From assembly GCF_002234675.1 (NCBI RefSeq), contig NC_019878.2:2927763-2991762 (forward strand): a stretch of DNA of 64,000 bases. Reading direction: 5' to 3'. This document shows, one piece after another, positions 44,779 to 56,990 of the stretch. The translations under genes and the position numbers were made by a program. The stretch comes from Oryzias latipes (lineage: Eukaryota > Chordata > Actinopteri > Beloniformes > Adrianichthyidae). Positions within the stretch are counted from its first letter, which is position 1; each line of letters starts with the position of its first letter. The notes beneath the pieces are model-generated. The model ran no database searches, was not told the DNA's origin, and saw nothing but the letters and a program-made list of their open reading frames with translations.

Positions 44779-44990
44779 CAACCCTTGTGCTATCCTAGGC
44801 ACTTTACCATTGGGAGTTGGGTCATTTAGACCCACTAGACAGTGCTCTGAACCTTTTTTCTTCAATGATTTGTGATCTTCTCTGGTGTCCATGGATTACA
44901 TGAAATCTTTCCACCTTTATCCACCTTTGTCATGGTAGGGAGAACACGTCAATGGAAGGGGGGGGGGGTCATAGGATGGCACAAGGGTTA
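44779..44990. mobile_element. AACCCTTGTGCTATC MITE, copy 5
   Basis: Full length: caacccttgtgctatcctag ... ggcacaagggtta, in the same orientation as copy 1 and highly similar to it (ccatggattacatgaaatct). It lies between APOO and KLHL15. Confidence 0.8.
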
Positions 44991-47900
44991 AGGAAAACCT
45001 TAAAGCAAATGTTAAAAAAAATAGAATTCAACAGTAAGAATGATGTTTGAATCAAGCAACAGTCTGATTATGACGCAAACATAATTAAATGTGTTAATGA
45101 CATTTATTATAGACTACAAACGTGTTCAAGTAATTAGCGTAGTAAAGAGAAAAGAAGAGGAGCAGACAGCTGAAAGTTGACCAATAGGAACATTTATTTC
45201 TGGAAAGAAGTTACAAATCGTTTCCAAAGTCTCTACTCAGATTATAACATCCATTAATCTGATTTTACTGACTTTTTCTGATGCAGGTATGAATTATTTC
45301 TCTTCTCTATTCTGGTCTCCTACAGACAGACTGAAGACTGGAGGACTAAAGGACGATGCGCTGTGACTGAACGTGCCTGACACCCGTTATGGTTCCAAGC
45401 TTCTTCAAAGAACGACATGAGGAAGAGGAGGCAGACAATGCAGCAGCAGACGTGGTGACATCATGAGAGTGAATGGGAACGGGTGGAGATGTTTGTACCC
45501 TGAAAAACTGACAACAGAACAGTTGAGTGGCTGAAAGGACAGAAGTTGGAGGTTTGTCATCTACATGGATATCAAGATTATGTCTACGAGAGTTTGACAG
45601 CAAGATCATTGATAAATACATCGTCTGAATATAACAGTCTTCAGTTTTTTTCTTGTGGGGATTTACAGATTGTAGTTATGTAGAATGAGATGATTTGTTC
45701 CACACTATCAAAACACAACATGCCTGATTCAAGAGGAAAAACCTTAAGACTTTTGTGGCCTTTCCAACCGTTCTCCTAAAAGCTCCTCTGAGAAGGAATG
45801 TGGATGAGCAGATTTATTCCAGTGTCACAAATCCTCTTAAATCAAAACAGCCGTGCATGAACGCTGTGCTGACAGCAGAGAAATGACACTGTGTTAAAAT
45901 GAAGAAGAAGGCGTCCCGTCCTCATTTACACGAGCGTCTGCCGACAGAGAACAGCAACGTTACTGCAGGCTGTCAGAGACCAACTGCAGTTTGACCTCCA
46001 GCCTGGTGTTTCAGGCAGGACTCCAAAGAAAACCGGAGCTGACCGGAAATGAGCAAAAAGAACAGGATTCAGGATTCCCTTCTCCACAGTTTGAACTACT
46101 TGACCACTGGTACTGCATAGCTTGGCGAAAAGCAATACTTGAGAAAATAAATAACTTAAATAAGCAGCTAACAGACAGAACTGCATCAGTGGGTGCTCTA
46201 GCCCTTTTCACAGTTGCTTAAATAATAAAATAAAAAAAATACCGGTAATCAACACCAAACAGCCGCTGGGCTGCAGGAACGAGGCGTCTGAATGCTGAAA
46301 TGTGCAATCCAACGGTTTACAGGGCCTGTCTGAACCCAACAGCCCCCATGATGCACAGACTGGATGCTGGAACTGAGGCTGAGGCTCTGCTCTGAGGTTT
46401 ACTTTGAAATGAACCATCTGTTTAATGAAAGGTCTGACTTGATCTAAACGACTTTAACGGTTGTTCTGTTAATGTCTTCTGGAATGAGGTCAACCTTAAA
46501 GTAGACCCACAATTAATGAGGTCTTTCATTAGGAGACAAGTATGTATTTATGAAAGAGAAATTTATGTAGTTAAAGAAAAAATTGGAATTAAAAATCCCA
46601 ACGAACTGCTTCCTGTTTGTTATGGGCGCTCACATCCTTTAGCTACAATATTTATGTTACAAATATCTATGAAATAACCTCATCTTGTGCTAAAATTACA
46701 ACCAACTACCAAACAGTGCAGTTAGCTGCAGCTAGCTCTACTGTAGCATTAGCTTAGGAGCTGAATTGGTGCATAAGGTTAGACCGCAATAATGTGAAAT
46801 GAAAGATGAGAATCCCATTTTGAAGATATTTCCATGTGAACAGTTAATTCAAAAGTAAACCTCAGTTAATGTGATGTTTCTATTGCTGCCAGCTCTTTTC
46901 ATGTCATGCCTTCATATTCCTGATTTGCTGTATAAAACAGATGGTTAGTGTTTGGAAATGTGAGGTTCAGGTTCAAAGGTCAACGCTGTGCAGACAGAGC
47001 CTCCAGCTGCTGCTGTCGTTACATTCAGACACTGTCGATCCTCTTTGCTTCACAACTGTTTAGCTGCTGGGGGGGGGGTCATGTACACAAACAATTAGAA
47101 GAAATAAAGTGCAGGACAGAGTGACAAACACAGACACCTCTTCTTCTTCACCTGTGTGGTGTACCATCCTCCTCCTCCTCGTCTTCAGTGTAGTGTTCTG
47201 AACATGAACATGAACGGTTTGGAACGCACTGGAAGCAGACCCTCGGCGTCCCACCTCCTGCACTAAACGTCTGGAAACTCCAGCCTCTTCCAATTTTGGG
47301 GGATTCTCCACGTTTTTGGTTTTTTCAACCTCACACTTACAGCCACACTGTTTGATCCAGCTGTGGTGAAGACGGAGGCAGAGCTGAGCATCGGAACGCT
47401 CACGGCGTGAGCCGAGGTGAAGAACGGCAGGACTTCTGGAGCCAAACAGGCCGCTGAGAGGAGCTGCTGGTCTGTTTGGATTTCCTCAGGAAGCCTCTGG
47501 GGTTTCGCACTACCTGAACCCACAGAGAAGCAGCTCTCTGTGCAAGAAGGCCTCTCCGATGTCGGGGCAGACATACCGAGAACGGCAAAGACTTGGACCT
47601 AGTTATCCGTTGTGACTAAATATGGGGATTGGGTTGTACTTTCCAGAAATGTTCGCTGAGGTTTGGTGGAGGAGAAATGAGATGATTTCTAAGAGCTCCT
47701 CACAGGCTCTGTCATCTAGGATGCAGACACTTTTAATCTCAAATCAAACAGATTATTTGTCTATTGAGGATGTTAATCCGCTTTAGAGAAAAGCTCACCT
47801 AGATCAGTGATATTTACCTGTAAACCTGATATTGAGGCAGGACTGGAGTGTGAACTGTGTTAATGCTGCGGTTGGAATGACAGCTGTGACATCATCAGAT

Positions 47901-48315
47901 GCTTTTGGATGTGAAGACGCAGAGCTGCTGTGAAGAGTGATGGGGGGGGTTGTCATCTGGCGGCACCTTTGACCTGAGGAGGCAGTCTGATGCCTGACGT
48001 GGAGTCCTGCTTCCAGTGCGTTTCTGCAGCAGCGTGCCCAGACAGCCGACACACAACATGTGGAGGGGGGGGGACAGGAAACAGAACCAGCAGAGGGATT
48101 CACCCCAAAAACCAACAAACCGGCTTCAGGGAGAATTCTGAAACGGGTCGAGCAGACGGTTAAAATGTGGCGGCCTGCAGCGCCGCGCTTTGCCCTCGTT
48201 CGGAAGAGCGGCGTTTTCTCACCTCTAAGTAAGTGCTGGTCTCTGGTTTGAAAGCGTCAGAAGTCCCCCCACCCCCCACCTGTGAACACCTGGTTCCTCG
48301 GTGGAGCAGCAGACC
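44991..48315 (-). other. KLHL15 3' flank / probable 3' UTR
   Basis: No protein-coding exon recognised. Immediately below the KLHL15 stop codon it probably carries a long 3' UTR. The nearest clear minus-strand AATAAA seen is near 45813, which would give about 2.5 kb of UTR. Internal open frames have no homology I recognise. Confidence 0.4.
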
Positions 48316-51300
48316 TCAGCTGCAGCGCCGCACGTGCTCCAGCACGTACTCTGGGAAGTGCAGGCTGCACACCTGCAGACCGTCCAGTTTGCAAGGCATC
48401 CTGGGATACTCGTCTTCCTTCCACTTGTTTTCGTCGGGGTCAAAGGTGAGGATGGAGTCACTGTAGTGGCCGTTGTAACACAAACCGCCAAGTACCATGA
48501 TCTGTCGGTCCAAAACCGCCACCCCGTGGCCGCTACGCCCAATGGGCATGGAGGCCAGGATGGTCCACTCGTCGGTGTCGGGGTCGTACACCTCTGTGGA
48601 CGGACACCCCTGCGACTCGAAAGACGCTCGCAGGATGACGCACACGCCTCCAAACACGTACAGCTTCCCGTTGTGGGAGATCATCTTGTGGAAGCACCGA
48701 GCGTAGTTCATTTTGGACTTGTTCTCCCAGCAGCTGGCGTGCGTGCCGGGCAGCAGCGGGCCGCGGCCGGAGCGCGTCCTGTGTGAATCTGAGCCGCCCG
48801 AGCTCCCTCCTCCGCCGCCGCCGCCCGCCTCCCGCCCGGGATCGAACACGCACACTTGCTTGGACGTGGAGGATGAGGTGATGCCGCCGGTGATGTACAG
48901 CTTCCCGCTCAGAACCGTCCCCTCGTGGCCGTACTTGTTGACAGGATAAGGATCCACGAACTCCCAGCGGTCCTCTGTGATGTCATATCGCTCGGTGGAG
49001 TAAAAGGTCTCGTCTCGGGTGCGTCCCGCCACCGCGTAGATGTACTTTCCAATGACGCCAACAGCAAACTCCGACCTGCAAGCGACGCACACACACCAGG
49101 TGGAGTCAGAGAGCGTCGCGGGGTCAAAGGGCGGCAGTTTCCTCGGCCCCTCACCTGGGCACGGACATGTCCGCCATGCGCTGCCACGAGTTCTGCCGCG
49201 GGTCGTAACGGTAAACTTTAGAGGAGGCGTGGAATTCCCCGTCGGGCCCCAGCTCCTCCCCGCCCAGCAGGAAGGCAAAGTTGTTGATGATGGCCAGACA
49301 GTCCGGTCTGAGCGGCACCTGAGGGCCCTCCAGCTCCCACCACACCTGCAACCAGAGTCAGTGAGGCGTTCAGGCGCCGCCGGTCAGAGCAGACGCATAA
49401 CAACGACTAAATTCTGTTCCGTTACAGCTGAATGAATAGATTAAAGGAAGAGAAGTCAGGATTTAAAGGACTTTTAAACTAATCTAAATATAACAAATAC
49501 AGATAGAATTACAAGAAGGATTGTTCTTGACCTTTGGCCGCTGCAGCAGCAGGATCTTGCTGTTGACCATGCTGTGGCCGATCATCCCCCTGAAGACCGT
49601 CGTCTGCGGCCGCACGGAGCGGATGCGGTTGGACTGCGTCTCCACCAGAGGCTGCTGGTTGACATCCTGGAAGTAGCTGAGGGCCTGATCCACCTCCTGC
49701 CTCAGCTGCCTGGAGTACCGGTAGAACTCAGACGTCTTCACCTGAGAGGAAAACATTAGAGAACATCAGAAGGGATGCATGGTGTTCTGCAGAGTGGGAG
49801 GCATTATGGGTAGCAGCGCCTTGTAATAAAGGGAAATATAGAGAGAAGCCACAGTGGGAGAGACAGACATGAGCTGGAGCTGCAATGCACTCATATAAAT
49901 GAGGGCAGTCATTCAGAGGGGTGACATTCTGAGCTTCTTTTGGGTTTAAACTTCATGAAGGCGCCCCACAGAGAGGGGAAGCTCTGCTCTCTGAAACTGA
50001 TGGTGGAGCTGAAACAGCTGCTCCTCTAAGCTGAAAACCACAGAGATCCACATCTGCTGCAGTCAAAACATAAACCACAAATCTGCAAACGTGTCAGCCA
50101 CCACCTTCTCGAAGATGTTGGCGGGCGTCATGAGACAGAAGCGGATGGACTGCACGATGGTGTCCGTGTGCCTCCAGCGCCGCCGGTCGTGTCTCAGCCA
50201 GGCCTGGACGGCTTCGTACAGCTCGATCTCGGGGAAACGGCTCAGGGCGTCGCTGTTCAGGTACGCCTGTTCAGACAGAAACACGAGAGATGCATTATGG
50301 TTCTGACCTTACTGCAACGACTGCTGGCTGCTTAACCTACGTTTAGTTTGACCTAAATTAGTTCAAATGATCAAGTCTGTTCTCAAAAAGACACACAAAC
50401 AAAAATCACACTGCTGAGTCCGAGGATTTCATCAGAATTCAGCCTAAATCGGATGTTTTGGTTTCCTCTCTGTACTGACAGTTCCTATCTGGCACGCTTA
50501 ACGCCTGTGTGGTGAGCTAGAAAGGCTGCCGTGGTGCAGAGAGCGGGCAGTCGACCTCTGGTAGGAAGACTGCAGGTTCGATTCCTGCCTTGCCTGAACC
50601 CCCCCTTGCCTCTGGTGGAAGGTTGGCCACAGTGTTCGGCAGCGGAGCCGCCATCGGTGTGTGAAACGGGACTGTGACTGTAAAGCGCTTTGGACCTTCG
50701 GGGGAGGTAGAAAAGCGCTGAACAAGTAAACGCCATTTACCATTTAACGCCTGTGTGGTGAGGCAGAAACGGATCATTTTAGCGTTTGATCCTGGACCCA
50801 AACAAAGAAGCAGAACATGGAAACACGATGCAAAAACTCAGGGCGTCCTCAGAGAGGAGCGGCATTTCCAGATTACACCCAGATCCTGTTGCTGGAGAAG
50901 CTTCTTGTTTCAGGACCAGTTTAGGTTTAAAGATGAGATGGAATCGAGCTCTTCTCCTCATCGTTTGACTGAATCATTTTGTTGCCTGACCTGACCTGCT
51001 GTCAGCGTTCGGCGGCCTCATGCACGCGCTGAGCGTCTGTCTGTGGCAAACCTGCAGTCTCTCGAGGCTGAGGTAGGACAGGAAGTCGGCTCGGCTCATG
51101 AGAGGCACAAAGTTGTCAAGCAGGAAGTTGTCGAGCTGCTCCTGGACGCCCTCCACGCCCACGCTGAAGTCCTCCAGGAGCCGCATGACCTCAGCACAGT
51201 TCTCCAGGCAGATCTTCGCCAGCAGGAAGGAGCAGCAGAACTCCACCGCCTCGGTCAGCTGGACGTACATGGCCGCCTGCCGGGTCAGAACAGGTGTATC

Positions 51301-51597
51301 CCGTCAGCTCTGGTAAAGCTACAGCTTTCTGTGTCGTGGCGGGGATCCAGTTACCTGCAGGATCTCCTGCACGGTGGGCATGCTGAGCTCCAGCGAGCCG
51401 TAGTACATGAAGCGCAGGATGTGGCCGAAGCCGGCGGCCGTCAGCCCCTTCATGTGGATCTTGTCCTGGTCCCTCTCCCTCATGTCTGCAGTGAACATGA
51501 CCCGGAAGTAGTCACTCTGAGTCGCCAGGAGCGCCTTGTGGGCCTGAAGGAGAAGAATCAACACATCAAGTCCTCTGGACCGTTCACTGGCTGAAGC

Positions 51598-51630
<33 letters not shown>

Positions 51631-52585
51631 GCAGCGATGCACACATACACAGTGAACTCGGGAACACAAGGAGTTCATTAGCAATTCACCTCTGAGTTGT
51701 GGGCGAGACTGTTGGCATGGAGCAACCCCGCCCCTCTTCCCTCCGTGCATAATCCCGCTATCTTAAAGCTCCTCACAACCCCAAGCTAACATTAGCGGTA
51801 CAACAAAAATTGTTAGCAATATCGTAGCTGTCCATCCGTCCAGTTCTGATCCAGATTCCAGTTCAGACCATGGAAACAAAGACGTTCGTGGATCTGTTTG
51901 TCTGACAGTGGATGATCAGAATGGAGCGGAGCAGGAAGACTGTAGCCTTCCCAGTGCAGCTTCTACATCACAAATACGATTGTTTCCAAACAGCATTCGT
52001 TCCTCTACTCCTGACTTACAACCATTTAAATAAATAAATACTCAGAAATGTAACTTTAAGCTTGTTTTTCTTCATCTACATCCTCCATCATGAGGAAAAA
52101 GCCACAAAAACATGTTAAAAACACCAAAAACATCTATCTTTTCCAGTGAGTGGGTCTTTAAGGGCCACTTTCCTGCTTTACTTCCAACAGCCCTGCTGGG
52201 GAAACCCCTCTAAGAAACACACCTGATGCAGGTGAACAGCAGCAGCAGAGGCAGGGATAACAGCACAACTGAATGCAGCTGTGCAGCTCAGCGGTTTGGG
52301 TTGGTCCGCCCCAAAACGCCTCTGCTTTGACCTCAGACGAGGCCTCTGAAGAAACCACACGAGGAGTTCAGGAGCGCGTCTCCAAACCCCCCCCCCCCCC
52401 CCCCCCCCCCCCCGTAAAAGTCCCCTCCACGGGTTCACTAAACGGTTCCTCACCTGGAAGTGGTGCTCCTCTATCAGCAGCGTGACGTCCAGCAGCAGGC
52501 GCTCCTCGTAGAGCGCCCGGAAGCCCGACGACACGCTGCCGTCGTGCACCTGGGACAGGTACACCTCCACATCCGCCCCCGACAT
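48316..52585 (-). CDS. klhl15: Kelch-like protein 15, CUL3 ubiquitin-ligase adaptor
   Basis: A BTB-BACK-kelch adaptor that recruits substrates to CUL3. The human protein targets the PP2A subunit B56-beta and CtIP. Seven coding exons on the minus strand: 52585-52454, 51543-51355, 51276-51052, 50266-50105, 49741-49532, 49345-49155 and 49075-48316. They total 622 codons plus stop, with all phases closing. BTB covers about residues 20-130 (LLLDVTLLIEEHHFQ, HKALLATQSDYF, MRERDQDKIH), BACK about 135-240, and kelch blades about 310-615 (AVAGRTRDE, YVFGGV, MVLGGLCYNGHYSDS). The start MSGADVEV follows a splice acceptor (ttctcccacag), so a non-coding first exon exists upstream. The human protein is 604 aa; the extra length here is mostly a Gly/Ser-rich insertion at about residues 454-465 between kelch strands. 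Confidence 0.97.
50517..50743 (+). mobile_element. tRNA-derived SINE with perfect 19-bp target-site duplication
   Basis: The flanks ttaacgcctgtgtggtgag at 50498-50516 and 50744-50762 are identical. The 227-bp insert has a tRNA-like head (A-box-like gccgtggtgcagagagc, B-box ggttcgattcc) and a LINE-related tail (gtaaagcgctttggacc, aaaagcgctgaa), ending tttaccat. It lies in KLHL15 intron 3, antisense to the gene. Confidence 0.9.
51598..51640. repeat. CAG/CTG trinucleotide tract in KLHL15 intron 1
   Basis: About ten consecutive CAG units (CTG on the coding strand), then imperfect units, 55-95 nt upstream of the exon 2 acceptor on the minus strand. It lies outside the coding region but inside the window where branch point and polypyrimidine tract operate. 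Confidence 0.85.
51660..52161. mobile_element. Dispersed TIR repeat, copy B
   Basis: Contains cacctctgagttgtgggcga, ctactcctgacttacaacca and ctacatcctccatcatgagg, and ends gtgagtgggtctttaa, the inverted form of the ttaaagtcccactc start seen at 41688. The 5' end is truncated. It is located in KLHL15 intron 1. Confidence 0.55.
52387..52415. repeat. Poly(C) homopolymer in KLHL15 intron 1
   Basis: About 27 consecutive C on the + strand, roughly 40 nt past the exon 1 donor on the minus strand. A (CA)n run lies at 52697-52733. The true length of such tracts is prone to sequencing error. Confidence 0.8.
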
Positions 52586-52694
52586 CACACACCTGTGGGA
52601 GAAGGCGGAGTGAGAGGGGGACCGTGTTCCGGCTGCTCCAGCCCCCGCCCCAAACACCCCCCATGACCATCACGCCCACCCTCACTGCTTTGAT

Positions 52695-52734
<40 letters not shown>

Positions 52735-52739
52735 CACAC

Positions 52740-54500
52740 TCACCTCTGATTGGCCACGGGCATGTCAGAGGGGGTTGTCCGAGCCAATCAGAGGACAGTG
52801 CCCCTTTGTGTCCAGACGATGTTAACAAAGTCCCTTTTCTGAGCGTCAATCACCTGAACAACAAAGCCAACACAACCACCACGTTAAAGCAGAGCTGCTG
52901 CTGCCCGGAGCTCCACGCCATCCACGCCGCAGCCGCCATGAGTCCACAGCGAGGAAACACATCAGCAGCGCAGAGGTCAGCTGACTCAGCTCAGGAAGAG
53001 CATGGGGTCAGGCTTGACCTCAGCGTGATGCTAACGGCCTCCTCTCTGGACTCAGGTTTTTACAGAGACTGAGGTCGTTCCAGGAGGAAAATGAATCGTT
53101 TGATAAGGATTCAGATTCAGTCACATGTCAGACGGTTTCTGTTAAAAGTCACGACATCAGCCAGTGTCTGAGCAGATTAACAGACAGGCACGTCTTTGGG
53201 CAGCACGGGGCTTTAGACTGCTTCACTGTGTTTGCAATGACAGCCTTTGAAACTCATGTTCCTACTATAACTAGGAAATCAGAGAACATCATCTAGACAT
53301 TTAATCTTAGCCGTTTCTCACTTCATATATTTTTATTTTCAAAAACTAAAGGACATTTAAACAATGATTATCAGTGAAGAGAACAGCTATGGTTCAGTTT
53401 TCTGATGCAGCAAACTCTTGTTTTAAGCAAACCTGTTGAGGTTCAAACATTTGAAAGCTTTATTAGTCTAAATTATAGACAGCATCTGCAGCAAACGTCA
53501 TATTTGTACCACAAGAAACAGGAACGCTTGAAGATGTGACTTTGTATAAACTACAGGCATGAAAGCATGAAATGTCATGAGTGTCTGTGGAGCTGAAACA
53601 TGGAGTGAGGCGGGGAGGGGAGGGGGTCGTACCTTTTGGAGCCCGAGCGAGCGATCACAGGCTGTGACAGCTGAGCACTAAGGGGTCGCTCGCATTTCCT
53701 GTGTTTGTGTTTCCCTGGTTCTACCAGAACACACAGGAGACAAAGGTTCAGAGGATGATGGGTTCAAAGACCAGGAGCTTCCCCACAAACACCCCAGAAC
53801 TGAAACCGATTCCTCTTTTTTTCAGTCCCCACCACTCAGACACGATCCAAAGGAACCGTCTGGTTCTGCTGCAGGTACACGTCATGTTAGAGGGAGTTCT
53901 GTCACAGGATCTGCTCCTTCCAAATGAGGTCCGGTTGGCCTGAAGAACAGAACCCTGTGACCTACAGGACCGACCATCTTCTTTACAGTCGCTCAACGTT
54001 GGGTACAGGAAAACCTGCAATCTGTCACCTACATATGTCGTTATTTAAATACAATCCCATTGAAATGATGGATTAAACGTGACTGAAACATCTGACGTTA
54101 TTCCTTTTTTAAATGTTTTTCTGTGTTTTCTAAAACACATCTGTTGTCATTTGGTTTTAAAGGAATAAAGTTAATTTAATTCACAGGTAAATAATTGTAT
54201 AATAGTGGGAAAAAACCTGAGCAAAACAAACGTTTGATTGTTGAAAACTAATCCCAGGAACGATGACAACCATCACTTCAGAACATTATGAGTAAAACAG
54301 CTCGAGGCTACTTTCAGAGATGCACAAAAAGAAGAGGGTCCGTTTGATTTATAGTGACGTATCAGTTCTCTCGTTTGTTGCAATAACTCCGGAGATATTA
54401 TTATGGTCTGGCGTGTTGGGGGGTCTCAAAGGGCCCAAACCTGGAGGTGTGTGCGGGACTCAGCACCCGGATTTTCTCCGAGTCACGACAGAAAAACAAC
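52740..54500. other. KLHL15 upstream intron
   Basis: Probably the intron between a non-coding first exon and coding exon 1 of KLHL15. No coding exon or recognisable repeat is seen apart from AT-rich stretches. Confidence 0.4.
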
Positions 54501-55100
54501 AGCAGGTGTACGGCGGCGCTCCTGCAGGTGATGGCCGTGAACGCGTCACAGAATCACAGCTGCCCCGTGACAAATCATGGTGCGTTTGAGTGCTTTCGTC
54601 CGTCACGTAAACAAGGTTCTGCCCGCAGGAGTCCGGAGTGAGAGCTGCTGCTCCCGAATCAAAGGGGCTCCAGGCGGCTCCGGGGGCCGGAGGGCAGCGC
54701 TCCGTCACGGGCAGGAAACCCCATCAACGGTCCGCGGCTCTCCGCCCGCCGCTCCGGATCCACGTTCACGGCTGTCGGCGCTGGTCAACAGAGGAACGGC
54801 TTAGCTTAGTGGCTAAATCCAAACAGCTCACCTCGGCGGTGCGAATCCCCACAACCCCTCTTCGACCAGCCAGCTCTGGCGCCTTCGGACATGAAGTTGC
54901 GAGTTCGTTTCCGTGTTCAAGAAAACGGGCGGCAGTGGCTCACCGCCGTAGCTGTGTTGGAGCCCATGCGCGGACGCGGAGAGCCCCGACAAGGAGGCGA
55001 ATCACACGGCCAAAGAGCCACCGCGGTGGCCGGACTACACGGACGCCATCTTCTGCAGTGGCGTCATTTCCCTTCTGGGCGGAACTGAAGGGCGTAGTGC
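54500..55100 (-). promoter_or_regulatory. GC-rich region, candidate KLHL15 promoter / first exon
   Basis: CpG-rich compared with its surroundings (ggtccgcggctctccgcccg, ccatgcgcggacgcggagag). On the minus strand it carries gaagatggcgtcc at about 55042-55054, which fits the YY1 site AAGATGG. It lies where KLHL15's non-coding first exon is expected. CpG-island status would need calculation. Confidence 0.5.
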
Positions 55101-55915
55101 AGTCCGCCGAAGATCGTCTATTGACGAACATGTATCACTACAGGTGAAGAAAAACACGAACCTGGTTTCTGGTTTATACCACACAGATGTTTGTAGATTG
55201 AAGCAGTTTAAAAAACAAGAAATATAAAATAAATACAACAATTAAATGTAAATATTACAACGTAATGTAGCTTTCTGTGGTAAATATCAAAACCCGATTT
55301 AAACCACCATGGATAAAAGGTTTCACTGTTATAGTAACTACAAAGTTACACACCCTTAACAAAAGGAACCTGTTTAACTGTACTACAAGTATCCTCAGTC
55401 TACACTTAAAAAGGCAGTATATTTGAAGTTTACTTTTGATATACTATTGTAAACTTAAAGACACACTCTGATGAAAATGGTGTTAAAAAATTAAGCTCGG
55501 TTTTGTATTTCTCAGTACTTCTGTATTCAAATCACTGTGAATCGAGAGCAGACAAAAAAATGTTGTGAAAAACATTGTATTTGTGATGTTGAAGCTACGC
55601 TGGGCAGGCTAGCGTCTCCCTGCTCTGCTTCATTCTGATTCCTCCACTGTCTGTAAATCCATGTGGGTCTTTGTTTTCCTCGTCTGAGCTGAAATTTGGA
55701 TCCAAATTCTACAGTTGGATCCTCTGATATTGATCACCATTTTTGTTGCACCGCTAATGTGAATGTCAAAGTGTTCCCAGTGGTTTTTTAATTATGTTGA
55801 TGCAGTTTTTTAGTCACAATCAAAAAACCTGTGTCTTTTTCTAGATCATAGTTTCTGCAGAGTGGAAGGAGTTCATTAGAAATTCAAGTCTGTGGCAGGA
55901 ATTTTAATTTATTTA
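55101..55915. repeat. Intergenic, with dispersed TIR repeat copy D
   Basis: From about 55456 (cttaaagacacactctgatg) to about 55895 (ctgcagagtggaaggagttc) the sequence resembles the 5' part of copy A. The preceding 300 bp have no recognised feature. Confidence 0.5.
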
Positions 55916-56512
55916 TTTTTTTATTGAACAATTGCAACATACAGAACAAAAAAATGCAACATTTATGCTTCTATAATGTACATTACAATTCTGAATACAG
56001 AATAAACGTGTTACATCCTTAGGAAGATTTTAATTATCAGTAACAGTCAAACAAAAGGGAATAAAAATTAAATATAAAGAAAGAAAAAAGAAATAAACAT
56101 AGGGAAAAAAGAGAAAATGCTAGAGTAAACTTATGTCAGTATTCCAAAAGATTTACAAATGTTAATTATTTTTGAGCTTTTGTATTTTTTGAATCTAAAA
56201 TTAACTTGCTGCAGTTCTAGTTTGAACACAAAGAAATCAGTTTTTTTATTGTAAAATTAGCTTTTGTGAACATGAAATTTAGCCATAAATAAAAACATGT
56301 CTATACAAAAGAAAGCATCACGGTCTTTGAGATCAAAACTATGGAAACCAAATAGTACGTTTTTATAGTAAAGTTGTATATCAGCAAAAATAGAGTCGGT
56401 GATAAATTTGTGAATGTTTTTCCAAAATTTTTGTGTGAATTCACAAGACCAGAATAAATGAGAGCAGGTTTCAGGTTGTTTCTGACAGAAAGTACAGATG
56501 TGGACTACAAAT
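55916..56512 (-). mobile_element. L1-type LINE 3' end
   Basis: Minus-strand translation from about 56505 gives CFCQKQPETCSHLFWSCEF and QKFWKNIHKFI. This is the C-terminal pattern of fish L1 ORF2 (Cys pair, HLFW, FW). It continues through DRDAFFCIDMFLFMAKFHVHK with one stop before VFKLELQQVNF. The rest of the element is missing (5' truncation). It lies upstream of EIF2S3. Confidence 0.65.
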
Positions 56513-56929
56513 TAGAAGAACGACTACAGATCGTCACTTTGTTACGTCATCTTCAAAGGACGCACCTCGACTACTCATTCACGAACCCGATCATTCACAC
56601 GCTTTTACTTAGGTAATATGTTAACCTAAACAGGAACCTTTAAACGATGAATAGATCTACAAAAAATGTGGACAGCGATAACTTGATTAAAAAAACTTGT
56701 GAAAAGGACCAGAACAGATAAATTGCATCATCTGTTCAGGAAGGACCCCAACGTAGCCACTCGGATAAAACACGCGGGTTCAAACTAAAGTTATTTATAA
56801 ACTGAAATACATCCATCACCCAGATCGTGTTCTCCTATTCTGAGATTTAACTCTGGTCCCAGTAAAAGATAAAAGCTACAGAGAATGAAAATATAATCTA
56901 ATTGAACTGAGGCGATTGTTTTCTGCCTT

Positions 56930-56990
56930 GTTCAGGCATTCGCCAGAGCCTACTATCTCGTTCCTCTTTCATCCAAGATGGCGGGTGATG
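56930..56990 (+). promoter_or_regulatory. EIF2S3 core promoter/start region with YY1-like motif
   Basis: The pyrimidine-rich ctcgttcctctttc at about 56958-56971 suggests a TOP-like transcription start, directly followed by ccaagATGGCGGG. The start codon lies inside a YY1-type AAGATGGCGG motif, as in many housekeeping genes. Confidence 0.45.

Noticed and set aside
48301..48786. 161-codon + strand frame opposite KLHL15
   Set aside because: Antisense shadow of GC-rich KLHL15 exon 7; no splice context or known domain. The same applies to + frames at 48497, 48925, 49040 and 51043.
50530..50595. Functional tRNA gene in KLHL15 intron
   Set aside because: Promoter boxes are present but no cloverleaf closes, and the segment is the head of a SINE bounded by a 19-bp target duplication.
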